A stretch of 64,000 bases of DNA from Epiperipatus broadwayi (Eukaryota > Onychophora > Udeonychophora > Euonychophora > Peripatidae), in assembly GCA_028023455.1 (NCBI GenBank), contig JAQFVV010000017.1, positions 2,828,501-2,892,500 of the forward strand, given 5' to 3'. Below, in pieces: positions 45,984-58,739 of the stretch. Each line of letters starts with the position of its first letter. The stretch's first letter is position 1. Made by a program: the position numbers and the translations under genes. The notes beneath the pieces were generated by a model, which was not told the origin of the DNA, made no database searches, and saw only the letters and a list, made by a program, of their open reading frames with translations.

Positions 45984-46991
45984 CACCTGGGTCTCTTTTA
46001 CGCAGATTTATTTAACGCAATTTTGAAGTTATGTGATTCACGTTTCATCGGAAGTTGAACTTCGATAATGCACTATTATTTTAAATAATAAATTTCATGC
46101 ATTTATGTCATATAGAAAGTAATAGCACATTATTGGAATTCGACTTTCATCTTAGTAATTTCAATATTTTCAGTGCTTTATAATAGTAAGATTTTATGCA
46201 ATAATGAAATTAAAATCATGATTTCCACATTTTATGTATACTCACATTAAATTTTACAAGATTATAATGTAAATTTGTTCAAACATTGTGCATGTTAATT
46301 TTGCATTTTAATATCACATTCTGTTTTTGCTTTTTAAAAAAGAACGTAATCAATCAGTAATCATTTAGTGACCGCAAGTTTATTTTTAATTATTTTCTTA
46401 TTAATGACAGTAATCACAAACGTGCTCTTAAATTCCAATGAGAGCTAAATGGTTGTATGTCTGGATATCATGAGCTTCATAAACAATTAATAAAATCATC
46501 ATCTCAAAGATTAATTACTAATTACGTTGTCACCAGAAAATCATTAACACAACACAAGAGTGAAGTTGGCGCTAGTTGTATTTCCTCTTGTGAAGAATCT
46601 GATTTTTTACCAGTTTGCAAATGAACCTGTTTATTGGCAAGTAGCAATAATCATTAAAACATGTATAAAAAAATGTCAATTACTGTACTGTAAATTATGC
46701 ATAAAAATATATTATTTTGAATAAAATTAAATATTATAGTTAAAAAAAGTTTGTCTTGTATCAATTTTTTTCAAATTTGAAATTTTTTATTAGTCATATT
46801 TTATTTCCTTATTTTTTTTTTTGTGCGAATTTTAAAGTAATTTTACGTTGGTGCTTTGATTTTATGCAATTTTTGAAAAATCACAGTCCGTATCCCCCCT
46901 TTTTCAAGGTAAGTTACGTCTATTTTTGTGTGATTTTGTTTGCACGTGTTTTCTGACGAACCTATCTATCGTGTAAAACGAGATCCAGGTG
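45984..46991. mobile_element. TIR element F, copy 1 (TA-flanked, about 1.0 kb)
   Basis: Left end CACCTGGGTCTCTTTTACGC, right end the mirror of CACCTGGATCTCGTTTTACAC; both are flanked by TA (45982-45983 and 46992-46993). Terminal inverted repeats of about 20 bp with TA duplication are typical of Tc1/mariner-type elements. The interior has no transposase frame, so it is non-autonomous. A piece of repeat G lies inside (46061-46220). Confidence 0.85.
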
Positions 46992-47039
46992 TATATATTT
47001 ACCAAGACTATAGAGCCAATTACTCAAGACTTTAATAGG

Positions 47040-47150
47040 TTTATAAATATAGATAACAGTAAACACTTAAGCTATTAACAATCTCAACCTGTAGTCAAGG
47101 CAACCTCCTAGGTTTATATTGTTAATAGCTTAAGTGTTTATTATTATATA
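47040..47150. repeat. Foldback repeat type E, second copy
   Basis: AACACTTAAGCTATTAACAA to AAGGCAACCTCC, then the mirror TATTGTTAATAGCTTAAGTG. It borders the type A unit that follows. Confidence 0.75.
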
Positions 47151-47375
47151 TTGGGCAATGATAAAGATATGTGTAAGTGATTATGATCAAGGCCAACTGA
47201 TGAGTGCTAGTTGAGCATGAAATGTGCACCTTGAGAATCATACATTTTTTTTCACATCTTTGGTCATATGTTTATGATTGCATCTCTCCACAAGTTGTTA
47301 AAAGCAGATAGAAACCAGTCCTTACTTTAAATGAGAATGATATAGTGAAAATTACACTACAGAAATTTTATTTAT
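47151..47375 (+). repeat. Type A hammerhead repeat, partial
   Basis: Plus-strand half unit: GGGCAATGATAAAGATATG, ribozyme, ACATTTTTTTTCACATC, GATAGAAACCAGTCC, GTGAAAATTACACTACAG. Confidence 0.8.
47185..47240 (+). ncRNA. Hammerhead ribozyme, type A, altered cleavage pair
   Basis: CCAA, CTGATGA (47197-47203), stem II GTGCT-AGTTG-AGCAT (five pairs, one G-U), GAAA (47219-47222), ATG-TG-CAC, C, TTGAG. The base that should pair with A15.1 is C, so the cleavage site is probably dead. Confidence 0.8.
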
Positions 47376-47999
47376 TAAGTGTTTTGAAAAACTTTAATTA
47401 ATTTAAGTTGATTCATAAAATTAAGAAATTATAATGATTAAGGTATAAAAGCAATCACCAATCACTGGCTGAGATGATAGAAACTCTACACTTACAAACC
47501 ACACTCACAAAAACACATCTTAATTAAATTGAAATGTGAAGCCTATATAAAGTCATAAGGAAATATTTCATTGCAAACTTGAAATTAGTTTCATCAAATA
47601 GGAAAATATCATTTAGTTTATAAAAAATATTATTTTTATTAGACAAAAATTCATGAGGATAAGGTACAGTAAAAATATAGTATCACTTAAGATCTTGAAG
47701 TGTTTTTGGAAAGAGAAATTTAAATAGATTTTTTTAATATAGCATTTGAAGATGTCACCTGAGTATGCTAAAACTCAAAGGGTGATATATTAATTGTAAC
47801 TTTATAGATTAATTTTTGCAGTCATCCAAAATTCATATTTATTAATTTATTTCTATTCTGCCTTTTTAAAGAGCTACGGAAACCATATATTTATATGCAA
47901 TTGAATTTGACTATACTAATAATGAAATACCTGCACGTATATATGCACAATAGAAACAACTTTTACTTATTATACAGTTAAGCTTATGCTTTTAGAGAA
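47376..47999. other. AT-rich spacer
   Basis: No feature recognised. Confidence 0.25.
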
Positions 48000-48390
48000 A
48001 GGCTTTAACTTTTATCCTACATGCCTTAAATGTTTATAATAGTCAAACAATGTCTATTTTTGACTATAGAGGGCCCTCTCAAATCTTGACACAAGATAGC
48101 AACTTTATGAAACTAAGAATGTCCACCTTATCTTTAATCTAAATTCCCACTTATAAAAAGTAAAGAGACTAACAGCCTCACCCTCCCAAATCAAGATGCA
48201 TCAGGTTGGACTATATAAGAGGAATTTAGGTTAAAGATAAGATGGCCATTCTTATTTTTGTATAGTTGCTCTCTTGTGTTGAAGTTTGAGAGGTCTGTTT
48301 ATAGTAAAAAAAACATCATTTAACTATTATAAATGTTCAAAGCACATATGATAAAGGTTAAAGTCTTTCTCTAAAAGTATGTACATGCTT
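48000..48390. repeat. Foldback repeat type J
   Basis: GAAAGGCTTTAACTTTTATC, TTTGACTATAGAGGG, CTTATCTTTAATCTAAATTCC (left) are mirrored by GGAATTTAGGTTAAAGATAAG, GAGAGGTCTGTTTATAG and GATAAAGGTTAAAGTC (right). A half copy is at 52015-52190. No ribozyme seen. Confidence 0.75.
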
Positions 48391-49141
48391 CCAGAAAATG
48401 GATAATATAAAAAATATTTCTGCATATATTTGCATATAATTACATTGACAATCTACAAGGCTATGATTATGAAGTAATGAAACTCTGACAATGCTTAGCC
48501 CAAATAAATTGTTATGTGGAATAGTTTCACCTTCAACACATTAGCATATTATTAATTACAAGATAATGGTGAAATAAAAAAATATTTATTATATTAGTTA
48601 AGATTATAATATTTTGGTTAGTTAGCGTGTTTTTTTATTATTTACAAAAGAAAAAAAGAATGAATAAAAGAATTTACCAAATAAAGAGATATTATTGAAT
48701 CAGTGCTTGTAGACATTGATAATCTTAGAATTTAAATCATGTTACTTCTTTTATTTTATAATCAAGATTGATATTTATCTGATTAAGAGATTGTTTTGGT
48801 TAGATACCTATTCATTGACTATGAATAACCTATTTGATACTATTTCTAATATTGCTTGACAATTTTCAGCTTCATAAAAAACTTTGGTACTTACAGATAA
48901 TCTCATAACCTAAGGTTGGCAGCCATGTTTTTTTTTTAATTATACATTGTCAGTGTCATAGATATCTCATAACTCTAACAAATATGTTTTACTTGTTAAT
49001 ATTAAAAAGTATCAATAAATTGATTATAAATTCCTGCTAGCTTTAAAAAGTAGCAATAAATGTATTACAAATTCCACTCACAAAAATAATACAAAAGTAC
49101 GACAATAAATTTTAAATAAATATATTCAATAATTCAAACTA
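48391..49141. other. AT-rich spacer
   Basis: No gene or repeat recognised. Confidence 0.25.
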
Positions 49142-50048
49142 CACCTGGGTCCCATTTTATGTGGTAGATAGGTTCCTCAAAAAATGCACACAAAAGAAAT
49201 CACACAAAAATAAATGTAACTTACCTTGAAAAATGGGGGATAGGTTCTGTAATTTTCAAAATCGGCATAAAAGCAAAGCAACAAGAAAAAATTACTTTAA
49301 AATTTGCATTAAAAAACTAAGGAAATAAAGTATGACTAATAATAAAATTTTAAATATTTGGAAAAAATTAATACAAGGCAAACTTTTTTTTCTTTTTTTA
49401 TTAACTACAGTATTAATTTTACATTTTTTCATACATATTTTAAGCATTACCACTATTAGACAATATGCATTCATTTGTGAACTAATAAGAAATCAGATTC
49501 CTGACATAATGTACAACTAGTACCACTTTCAGTTTTGTGCTATGTTAATGGTTTTCTGTTTCTATATTTAAAAAATGAGATCACAATCAAAACAAAAAGG
49601 TTACACATTATCATTAGAAAGATTATTTTCAGTTTATAAAATCAATAAAATCTCCATTATTATTTATTTTAAAAATCTAAAAAAATATTTATTTCTGTTA
49701 TAATTAACAAAACACATTTTAAAAGTTTAAAATTTTTGAATATTTATTGTGATATTTTTATACATAAGTATAAATCCATTATTATTATTTACTCATTAGT
49801 ATAAGTAGGTTATTTACATAGAAACTAAGTTTCTAAATACAGCTTCAGGCCATATTCATGTTAGTTGCTAATATAATGTTATATTTTTGAAATAAAAAAA
49901 AATATTTCAAGTGAAAATAAGTTATTAATAATTTAAATTTCTTGATATCTAATAAATATAGTGAAATGTGAAAGATATTAAGAAGAAACATGAATCACAT
50001 AACTTCAAAATTACATTAAAATAATCCACATAAAACAAGACCCAGGTG
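49142..50048. mobile_element. TIR element F, copy 2 (inverted relative to copy 1)
   Basis: Begins CACCTGGGTCCCATTTTATG and ends with the mirror of CACCTGGGTCTTGTTTTATG; flanked by TA at 49140-49141 and 50049-50050. The first 200 bp (GTAACTTACCTTGAAAAA, CAAAATCGGCATAAAAGC) match the right end of copy 1. The interior is short, AT-rich and non-coding. Confidence 0.85.
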
Positions 50049-50489
50049 TACAGTAAATATAATTTTCATAGGGTTTTTTTTAAGAACAAAAAATAACTAA
50101 TGTGGGTTATTCATGTAAGGATCCTGAAATCCCTAATGGCCTGCAAAATTCCACAAATGTATCTTCTTGTTTGTGCATGCAATTTATTGACATTTTGTAA
50201 TATTAACATGTAAAACATATTTGTTAGAATTATAGGATAACTATGCCCCTGAAAATGTATAGTTAATAAAAATATGGCTGCCACCTGGGTTTCAAGATTG
50301 TCAATATGTACCAAAACTTTTTATGCTTCATCAAGATTTAAATTTCATATTACAGCTATATATGTTTAATTTCAAAGGGAATTTATAGGGCAAAAATTAC
50401 AGATAAAATATTAAAATGATTTAGTGACAATGGTGAAAACAAAGGATAAGTATAATTCTTTACAGGTTGATCACCATTTCCTATGGTTG
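50049..50489. other. AT-rich spacer
   Basis: No feature recognised. Confidence 0.25.
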
Positions 50490-51530
50490 CACAAGCAGTT
50501 AAAATAATATGTGATGTGATGATGCACTGTGACTTTTTTTGCAGAGTCAGGAATCTCTCAGATATTATGCCCAAAGAAACCTGTTTGCCATTTTACTTTT
50601 TCTTTCCTTTCCCTGCTCTAAGTTTTCCCATATTCTTCTCTATCCTGTTTCATCCCATTTTCACAATATAATCTTTGTCAACTTCATGGCCTTTATAATT
50701 AAATTCCCCTTATCTTTTCCCAAACTCAGTATGAAAACAAAAGAACTCGCTTTCTGTATAATCAATTTGTTTATATTTATTTTCCAACAACATTATTATT
50801 TTTAGCCTATCAGCTTGCAGGCATTTATATTCAATTAACAGATTCCAATATTTTGTATGCCTTCTTTACACAACTTGCAGACTAAATCACTCACATTTCT
50901 CCTTTTAAACTACTAAACATCACATGATCACCATTTCTTATGCTTGCTCATAACTATTATTAAAACAGGCAAAACTCTTCATACAGTAGTGCTACCCAAT
51001 GCAAGCCAGAGTAATCAATGGATGCCAGAAGGCTTATGCATAAAATTTCTATCTAATGCCTACTCATAGCTACAAGCTAGAAACTAATTTGGGGATATTG
51101 GATGAGTAAGCACAAGATAGGGATTTTATGCACAAGCCTCCTGGAATCCATTGATTACTCAGGTTTGCACTGAGTGGCACTACTGCATGGAGAGTTTTTC
51201 CTGTTTTAATTCCTCCTTTTATGTGTATATTCCCATGTTACTAAATATACTGTTCAAGCCTTAAATAGTAAACTACTTTCCTTGCTATTATCATAAATTA
51301 ACTCACACCCAATATTCTGTTTACTTCTATATATATTTAAACTCTTTATACTCTCTATACTAGTTCTCCATTTCTCTATTCTTTATTAATGCATATATTC
51401 TTCTATCCCATTCATTGCCACTATAACACTCAACAATTCTCCACATTTTGTATAAGTATACTGACATAAATTCTTTATCCAAATCTTCTGCATACTATAC
51501 TACCTTTCTCACCCATCTTGTTGCCTGTCC
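50490..51530 (-). pseudogene. Zinc-knuckle LINE relic, copy 3, split by a C foldback
   Basis: The minus strand shares long wording with 20802-21564, including the AGAGTCAGGAATCTCTCAG 3' block, ATATTTATTTTCCAAC, CTTTACACAACTTGCAGAC and, beyond the insertion, ATGTGTATATTCCC and CACTATAACACTCAACAAT. The left end has GTGATGTGATGATGCACTGTGA, the LINE's simple tail. Frames are broken. Confidence 0.75.
50895..51220. mobile_element. Type C foldback inserted in a LINE, 12-bp target-site duplication
   Basis: ATTTCTCCTTTT (50895-50906) and ATTCCTCCTTTT (51209-51220) flank the element and differ at one base; the sister LINE copy has a single site here. The element runs from AAACTACTAAACATCACATG to CCTGTTTTA. 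Its apex retains AGCTACAAGCTAGAAACTA and TTTGGGGATATTGG, but CTGATGA is deleted. This defines the ends of a mobile C foldback. Confidence 0.9.
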
Positions 51531-51554
51531 TTTATTCCAGTTAAATACTATTTA

Positions 51555-51722
51555 AACTCTCAATACAGTAGCACCACCCAGTGCAAGTCTTAGTAATTAA
51601 TAGATGAAAAAGGTTAGTGCATAAAATATTGTAAAAATAGATAGAAATTTTATGCACTAACCTTTTCTTTATTGATTATTAAGGTTTGCATTGTGTGGCA
51701 ATACTGTATGGAAAATTTTTAT
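51555..51722. repeat. Type C foldback without hammerhead
   Basis: AAACTCTCAATACAGTAGCACC to GTGCATAAAATA and the mirror TATGCACTAACC to ACTGTATGGAAAATTT. The whole ribozyme section is absent; only the arm ends remain. Confidence 0.8.
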
Positions 51723-52014
51723 TACAGGTTGAAAATCTGCCATAGGAAAGACCAAAAAATGTTGCATATTTAGCTGATGAAGAGATTTATTTGTTTCTTA
51801 TTTTGATTATTTCAAGTGTATTCTTGAAATTGTTTGGGTATCTTCTATGTTTATATAAATAAGACTCATGATAAATAATACTACAAGATCTATAATTAAA
51901 ATTCATATTAAGATCGAAAATATTTACCTTTTAAGTAGTTCTAATTATTTATTGGGTGCACAGGTAGTATCTAATTAAAAATAGAAAGGTTTTAATATTT
52001 TTTCCAGGTGTTTT
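51723..52014. other. AT-rich spacer
   Basis: No feature recognised. Confidence 0.25.
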
Positions 52015-52190
52015 AAACATTTGTATAATAGCCAAACGATGTAGTTTTTGACTATAGAGGGACCTCTCAACCTCAACACAAGATAGGAACTCTATAAAGA
52101 TAAGGATGGCCATCTTATCTTTAATCTAAATTTTTACTTATATAGGCCAATCTGAAGCCTCTTATTTTGAGAACATGAAAAGCTTATTCT
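52015..52190. repeat. Repeat type J, half copy
   Basis: GTTTTTGACTATAGAGGGACC, CACAAGATAGGAACTC, GGCCATCTTATCTTTAATC match one arm of the foldback at 48000-48390. Confidence 0.75.
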
Positions 52191-53609
52191 TTTCACATTT
52201 AAGTAGTTAAAAAGTCTTAAGCACAAAAGTTTTATTACATAGCCAGTCTGTGTACATGAAAATCTATAGCTAACTCATCTAATATTGGTTCAGAAAAATT
52301 GCACAAAAATATTCACAAATGGAGAACAAAACAAAATAAAATCCATTAAAGGTAGTTGAAACATAGAGGCTATTCCTCCAATATATAAAAAAATCAAGTG
52401 GTTTATTTCTCAGGAATTCATAAGAATTTCAAGTACTAAAAGTTACCAGCTGAAGTTGTGACCTATGGTGTTTGATCTTCTCAACCTGTCATTATATGCT
52501 ATTACACTACCCCACTAGTGAGAAATGTTTTTTTGGAGTATTCCTTAATAATTTGCAAAGAATCTCTGTGGACTGTTTATGTCACTTTATATTTTATTAA
52601 AAAGTAAATTTATAAAAGTAATACGATGCTGATTTAAAAATCAGGTTTATAATGAGTTCAAACCCTAATTTAGGTACAACCAATAATTATTGGTATATTT
52701 AAAGAATAATCTGTAATCATAGGTGGACCATCTTTGGTTTTTAAACAATTATTGACAGGAAAGTGCGTCCCAATTTTAGCACATCTGAAGAGTAGCTGCT
52801 TCCACACTATTATAGATATATAAATAGCTATATTATTTAATATATTGCATTGATATATAAATATGTTTTCGAAAAAATAATAAGGACATATATTCTTCAC
52901 TTCAAATCCTAACCATTTGGAATTGTTCCACAAAAAGAACAAATCTGCTTTATTTGTATATGTATATGTTTTATGTTTAACTTCGTTTTATTTTTATATA
53001 GTATTTCTTTTTCCTACCTTTTAAATACATGCAAGCTTTATGTTTAACTCCGTTTTACATTTATATAGTATTTTTCTTTTGTATTTTTTACTTCTTACTT
53101 AAAATAATATATAAGACTTTGTCGCATATACAAACAATTTATTTCCTGATTGCTTTTAAGAATTCTAATGATCATAATTGTGAAAGCAAATTAAAGTACC
53201 GATAACCTTTTGATATTATTTTTTTATAGGTCAAACAGCTAAATTAGTTTATATATCTCTGGGATTTTGGGGGATTTTTATACGAAAGAATAAAAAAAAA
53301 AACGACTGTAAGTTAATTTCAACGTTTTCTATTAACATAAAATTCAATACAAATATTTTAATACATTTATAAAAGCAAACTTAAGGTAAAGAAATGTTTT
53401 GGACGTTTTATCATTCAGAATTGTCCTTGCATTATTGAGACAGAGTTTAAGTTTGGTAGCTCAAACAACCATTTCTAGATAAGCTAAATTATTTGATAAT
53501 AAAATTTAATTCGGAAAGAAACAAATTGCACGAGGTTGTAAAATATATGCGTTCATTGTAAGTATAAAGTAAACCGGTTGCAAAAAAAAAAAAAGGCAAA
53601 TTGTCTGCT
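52191..53609. other. AT-rich stretch, no gene seen
   Basis: Contains a local duplication (TATGTTTAACTTCGTTTTATTTTTATATAG at 52970 and TATGTTTAACTCCGTTTTAC at 53039). No coding motif. Confidence 0.35.
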
Positions 53610-54175
53610 AATAATTTTTATTAATCATTTATTAAAGTAGATTATCACTTTAATAAATAACATTTCTGTACTGTAATTTTTATTACACTCTCACGCAAGA
53701 CAGAGTCTGTTTTTTATCTGTTTTTAACATCTTATGGATGAGTGTGATCATAAATCAGACGCGTAAACAAGATTATCATCCCTATCTTGCATACGTTATA
53801 GAAATATTACTCATTAAGTGGATAATCTCTAATCAAATGAATGACTAATAAAAATTATTAATATACTTCCATTAAGTGATTTGTGTCAAAGTTGTGAGAG
53901 CAATAAGTTTAGCACTTATCAATTAAACTATAGTAATTAGCTAGCTATATATATATATATTGAACAATAATGAAGATATGTGTGAGAGATTGTAATATGG
54001 GTCAATTGACAAGTCCTGGTTCAGCATGGAGTGTGCATCTTGGGGATCATACTCTTCTTTGATCATATATTTATGATTATACCTCTCTACAAGGTGCTAA
54101 AGGTGAATAGAAACCAATTCCTACCTTGTGTGAGAGTGATGTAGTAAAAATTATACTGTAGAAATATTCTTTAAA
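53610..54175. repeat. Type A repeat, minus fragment followed by plus unit
   Basis: 53610-53770 is a minus-type body fragment (TTTCTGTACTGTAATTTTTATTAC, TGATCATAAATCAG). 53800-54175 is a plus unit with a mutated ribozyme at 53998-54045: TTGACAA, GTCCTGGTTCAGCAT, GGAGTGTGCATC, TTGGGGATC. Core and GAAA are both altered. Confidence 0.8.
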
Positions 54176-56419
54176 TTGTCTGCCATTTGCTATTTAGATG
54201 TTAAAATTAATTACAATTTCAATTTAATAATAATGTTTGTCTATTTTCAGCCTGTGTGTTTCAGTTATTATCTAATTAGATAAATTAAAACTATTATGAT
54301 GGAAATAGTTTGTGATATAATGAAGTGATCAGTGTGTATGCACACACAGAGCTTTATGTTAGTTGTTAGAAATAGTATATATCTAGAGATTTTTAAAGAT
54401 CAAATATCTAATTTTCATTTTTTTCATTTGTTTTTTTATTGAAAAGAATAATATACAGATGCATGTCTGTGTTGATGAATGAGATGGCTCATATATATAT
54501 TTATCTTGTTTTATTGAAATGCATTTTTTTATATATATTTAGAAAGGAAAATATACTTCCTTTGACTCATATATTTTTCCTAAAAGAAAATTTTTTCTTT
54601 GCAAATAACACTTTTTATGGTTTTTTTTTTTTTTTTAAACATTCATAGTTGCATGGAAGTGATAGTTATTTTCTCATCTTTAGAGGCCATTAAAAATGCA
54701 ATTAAAATTTTCATACCTTGGTTTAATCTTAATGGGATTCGCCAACTGCTTTAAATTAAAGATCAATCATTTTCATTTCTAACAAAGGCAGTTATAATAT
54801 AGGTGCAAAAAATATAGGATTAAACTGAAGGCTTTGCTGAGTAAAAGTTTTCATATAAATACAGGGCTAATTTTTCTAGAAGGCAATCAAGGAATCAAGG
54901 CAATCAAAGAGTCAAGAGTTATTGGCAGTGAAAAAAAAAAGTTTTTTTTTTAAAAAAGCAAAAAGTTTTTAATAAGTTAAAAGTAAAATCAGAAGAGAAG
55001 AAAAGAAGAATAAAAGTGAAAGTAAAATCACTCTGTAATAGACCAATTAACAATATTTAAGCTGAAAACAGATAATCGCTATGGTCTGTGAGTAGAAAAA
55101 AATTTGCCTTTCCCTTTTCTGGGAAATCTCCAGAAATGCATCTAAAGAAGAAGAAATACAATTGATTCCATGATGCTGCCTGAAAGAAATGGAAAACCAA
55201 CTTCAAAGCCAGTCCATCCTGAGTCCTGTAAAGCTAAAGGTCGATCCGAAATAAGTGCACCAGTAAGAAAACAGCTGCCTCAATCAATGTGACACAGTAA
55301 TCCATCGCAAGTATGAACTTTCAATCTTTAAAAAATATTTATATATTAAAAATGCCTTCTATAAAAACTCTAGAATATTTAATTACCTCAGATTTATAAA
55401 ATTCATAAAAGACTCTATCTTAAAAAATGTGTTTCAAAAGGACAGTGATATATATATGAGTGTTTTAGTTTTGTTTTATTATTATTATTATTATTTTTAA
55501 CAAGTCAATTTGTTTTATGACTAGATTACTTATTAATGGTAGAAAAAAAGAGTGTAATGTCTAATTCTAAGTGGAACAAAAAGATTACTATAGAGTTTAT
55601 AAATACAACTTTTATATATTTTATTTTCAGATATGCCAGTATGTTTTCTTTAGGTATAAAAAAATATATGTTTGTTTGACTAATTTATGTATGCCAATAC
55701 AGTCAAGTATGGGGACAAATGATGTTTACTATTAACCCAATTTATGTATAAATTTGTTTGCTTTATCCCGAATCTAAAGTGGGAGGGGGGTAACGATTTT
55801 TATAATGGTAAAATAAGAAACAGTCAAATTTAAATTTCTTAAATCGTGTCTAATTCTGGCTTAGTTAAAAATGTCATTTATTTAAAAAAAAGGAGAGAGA
55901 AAAGAAATCAAATATCGGTATTAAAATCCGCCCTCTTCCATATATACATAATTACAGTACCTTATTAAAGAAAATTAAAAATATAAATGAGTGTTAAAAT
56001 TATTATTTATTTGATTTAGATCAAGATTCTTTGTGACAATTAAAAAATGAAATAATATATATGTGCGTTTATTTGCGTGTTAAAAAATAATAATAATAAT
56101 AATAATAATAGTGCTTCTTTTCTTAAATATAAAACAGGCAATATTACTTATTACAAAGATATATATTCATCTCACTCTATATATATTTAGTGATGCATGC
56201 ATTTGGGGAAAGAGTAATATCTCAGCAGTAGTGTTTTTTTTGCCTCTTTAGCATTTTATGGTTAAACTTTATATTTGAAACACTTGGGCATTTATAGCCT
56301 ATAAAATATGGTTATCTTAAAATTTCCCATTATTACTTATGAAACACAGGCCCAAGAAAATATCTATACAGATATAAATTAATGATTTTTATGGGCAAAT
56401 ATATCAGTGTTGCTTAATA
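54176..56419. other. AT-rich stretch with a possible conserved segment
   Basis: No gene recognised. 55080-55310 is more balanced (GAAATCTCCAGAAATGC, AAGGTCGATCCGAAATAAG, CACCAGTAAGAAAACAGCTG) and might be part of an unrecognised SINE or exon relic. An ATA/AAT trinucleotide run lies at 56088-56110. Confidence 0.3.
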
Positions 56420-56800
56420 GAATGATTTGTGCCTATACGCGAGCTGCCAGATGATCTTTCCTGGAGATAGCCGTGTTAGTGAGCTGATAAATGGGTATAC
56501 TCTATGACGATAGGGATTCAAAGCCCAGCTCCACTATTTCCTACACAGGCCAAGCTGATTGTGGCTGTATTCTCATAGGAACTTATAATATATATTTTAT
56601 TGCTCGATTAAGGAGATTGGCCCATGTTTGCCAATGCCAGTAATAAAGCCATCACAGGATTCGAACCCAGATGCCACTGAACGCTGTAATGAGATTTTTT
56701 GATCATGCCTGTTGGTAGTTCTGTGTGGGATAGATAAACCATACTTACCATATAACTATTGATAATGAAGGGAGCTAAAATTATGCTTTGGTCCACAACT
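56420..56800 (-). repeat. Possible tRNA-related SINE
   Basis: A 380-bp, more GC-balanced block. On the minus strand it contains GGCATCTGGGTTCGAATCC (a good B box) near 56655-56680, and on the plus strand TAGGGATTCAAAGCCC. The GGCTTTATTACTGGCATTGG word (minus) resembles one at 10175-10200. It may be a separate tRNA-derived SINE family. A 62-codon open stretch on the minus strand is likely incidental. Confidence 0.4.
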
Positions 56801-58739
56801 CCTGCTGGGAATACTAAAAGAAATTATAATAATAAAAATAAATACTTAGCTTTTCCTATGTATGTGAACACACACGTAAATTCGCGTATATATATTTCTG
56901 GCCTCTAACCTAATTTAACCATGGTATTGCATTTACTCTTGATGATTGACATATTAGTTTTATAGTGGCATATTTCTTAATCAAATATTATCATTATTAA
57001 TATAAAAATTTGTTTTATGCTTACACACATATAATACTGATAATTACTATGTGTTGTAAATATTGTAATTAATAACTGACTGATTCATAATTGTGGTTGT
57101 CATGAATTCCAGTATGACATCATTGTATGCACACACATCTAACATTGATGTTTATTATTGTAATTGATATTTTAGTTCATAACCTTGGTTGTCATTATTG
57201 ATAGGTAATGCTTTGTAAAAATCATACATTTATCCTAGTGATATCTAAATACTGTACCTTTATAAATAACTAATAATTGAATATTGTAATTCTTTGTAAA
57301 AATAATACATTTATCCTTGTGTTATCACTATCAATAACTGAGAGTTAAATGTTGGAATTGTTATTTTTGGTTTAAATATAACCCCAATATTGTAATTATT
57401 ATTTTTGGTTTAAATGTAACCCCATATATGGATCATAATAAAATCCATACACTGTTATTATTATTTCTATTTTCTAATGAATTGTATTAATAAATCATAT
57501 ATATCTATATAGTTGTCATGTCATTCCCTGGTTCATCATATCCACCCAACTATGTCCACATTTAATTAAATCATTTATGTGTATTCAAAACCTATGAACT
57601 ATTTGAAATATTCTGAACTGTATCAGAGTATTTGGTGAGTATCTTAGATTAATTTAGAAATTTTATTGCATGACAGGCTAAGTTTGAACTTATAGAGTCC
57701 TTGTTTTACCCTGACCACCAGGACTGAAGAGAAAATGATGACCATGAGTAACATCAGGAGCATTGTTTGGATAGTGGAGATTTTGGAGCATGGGCAAATA
57801 GGTTAAAGCTTATTACTGTTCCATGACTACCATATCCTGAGCACGCTGGGTTTGAAGTACTTTTGCTAGGTCTCTGAATCTTGTTGGCTGATCACATGAT
57901 TCTGACCATTGCAATAATTACTACTAAATTTTCATCATTAAAAACTTTCAGACAACATAAACCAATTTTTTCATTATTTTCTAGTTTTAACATTGAGATA
58001 TTAGAATAAATTGGAAGTGATGATTAATCATTGCCTGTCTGTAATCATCATAATCATCTCTGGCCTAAAAACACTAATCTTTCTTCAGGCACAAAACTTA
58101 AGAAGTATGATATATGACTAACAGAGATCAAAAATCTTGATAAATATTACTCTGACTCATGCCCTTTATAAAAATTTTATGATTTTTTAAAAGTCAATGT
58201 TTGATAAAAAAAAGAACCAATCTTTTGCTTGGCATATGTTTCTATCAAAAAGCTGATATCATCAGCTGCTCTGGAAATTAATTAAAACCCCAAACAATAT
58301 AGCAATGAAATTTCTATTTAAGTTAAATTACATCTAGAATTGCATTCAAGTTTTAAAATCATACTGAATATTTCTAGAAAATTTAAATAGAAATTATGCT
58401 GTTATGTTTGATGGAGTTTCAATTAGTTTACAAGTTGGAGTGCTGATATTAGAATGTTGATATAAAATTATCCAGCAAAAGAGTAATTGATTTTTCATCA
58501 AATATTGTCACTTAAAAAAGTTTTAAATTTCTATTGAGAGTATAAATAAAGTAAGATTAATATTATTACATAATTGTGTAGTACTCAATTAATCATTTAT
58601 ATATATTTATAAAAACTTAATACTGATAAAAGTGTAGACAAGATTTATTCCTTATCTCCAAATTTCTGAGGAAGAATTTTATGAAATGTAATGAGAACCA
58701 AAATGAATAATATATAATGCAGCTTATTTAAATATCTAC
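56801..58739. other. AT-rich stretch, no gene seen
   Basis: 57270-57440 has a loose local direct repeat (TTGGTTTAAATATAACCCC and TTGGTTTAAATGTAACCCC). 57660-57900 is more balanced and unassigned. Confidence 0.3.

Noticed and set aside
50483-50805. Two overlapping plus-strand open stretches
   Set aside because: They are antisense to a LINE relic with a better match on the minus strand.
51770-51800. CTGATGAAGAG word resembling type B
   Set aside because: No hairpin or GAAA follows, and it is not in a repeat.
57660-57900. Possible tRNA-like SINE
   Set aside because: The GGTTTGAAG word is a poor B box and no A box, tail or duplication is evident.
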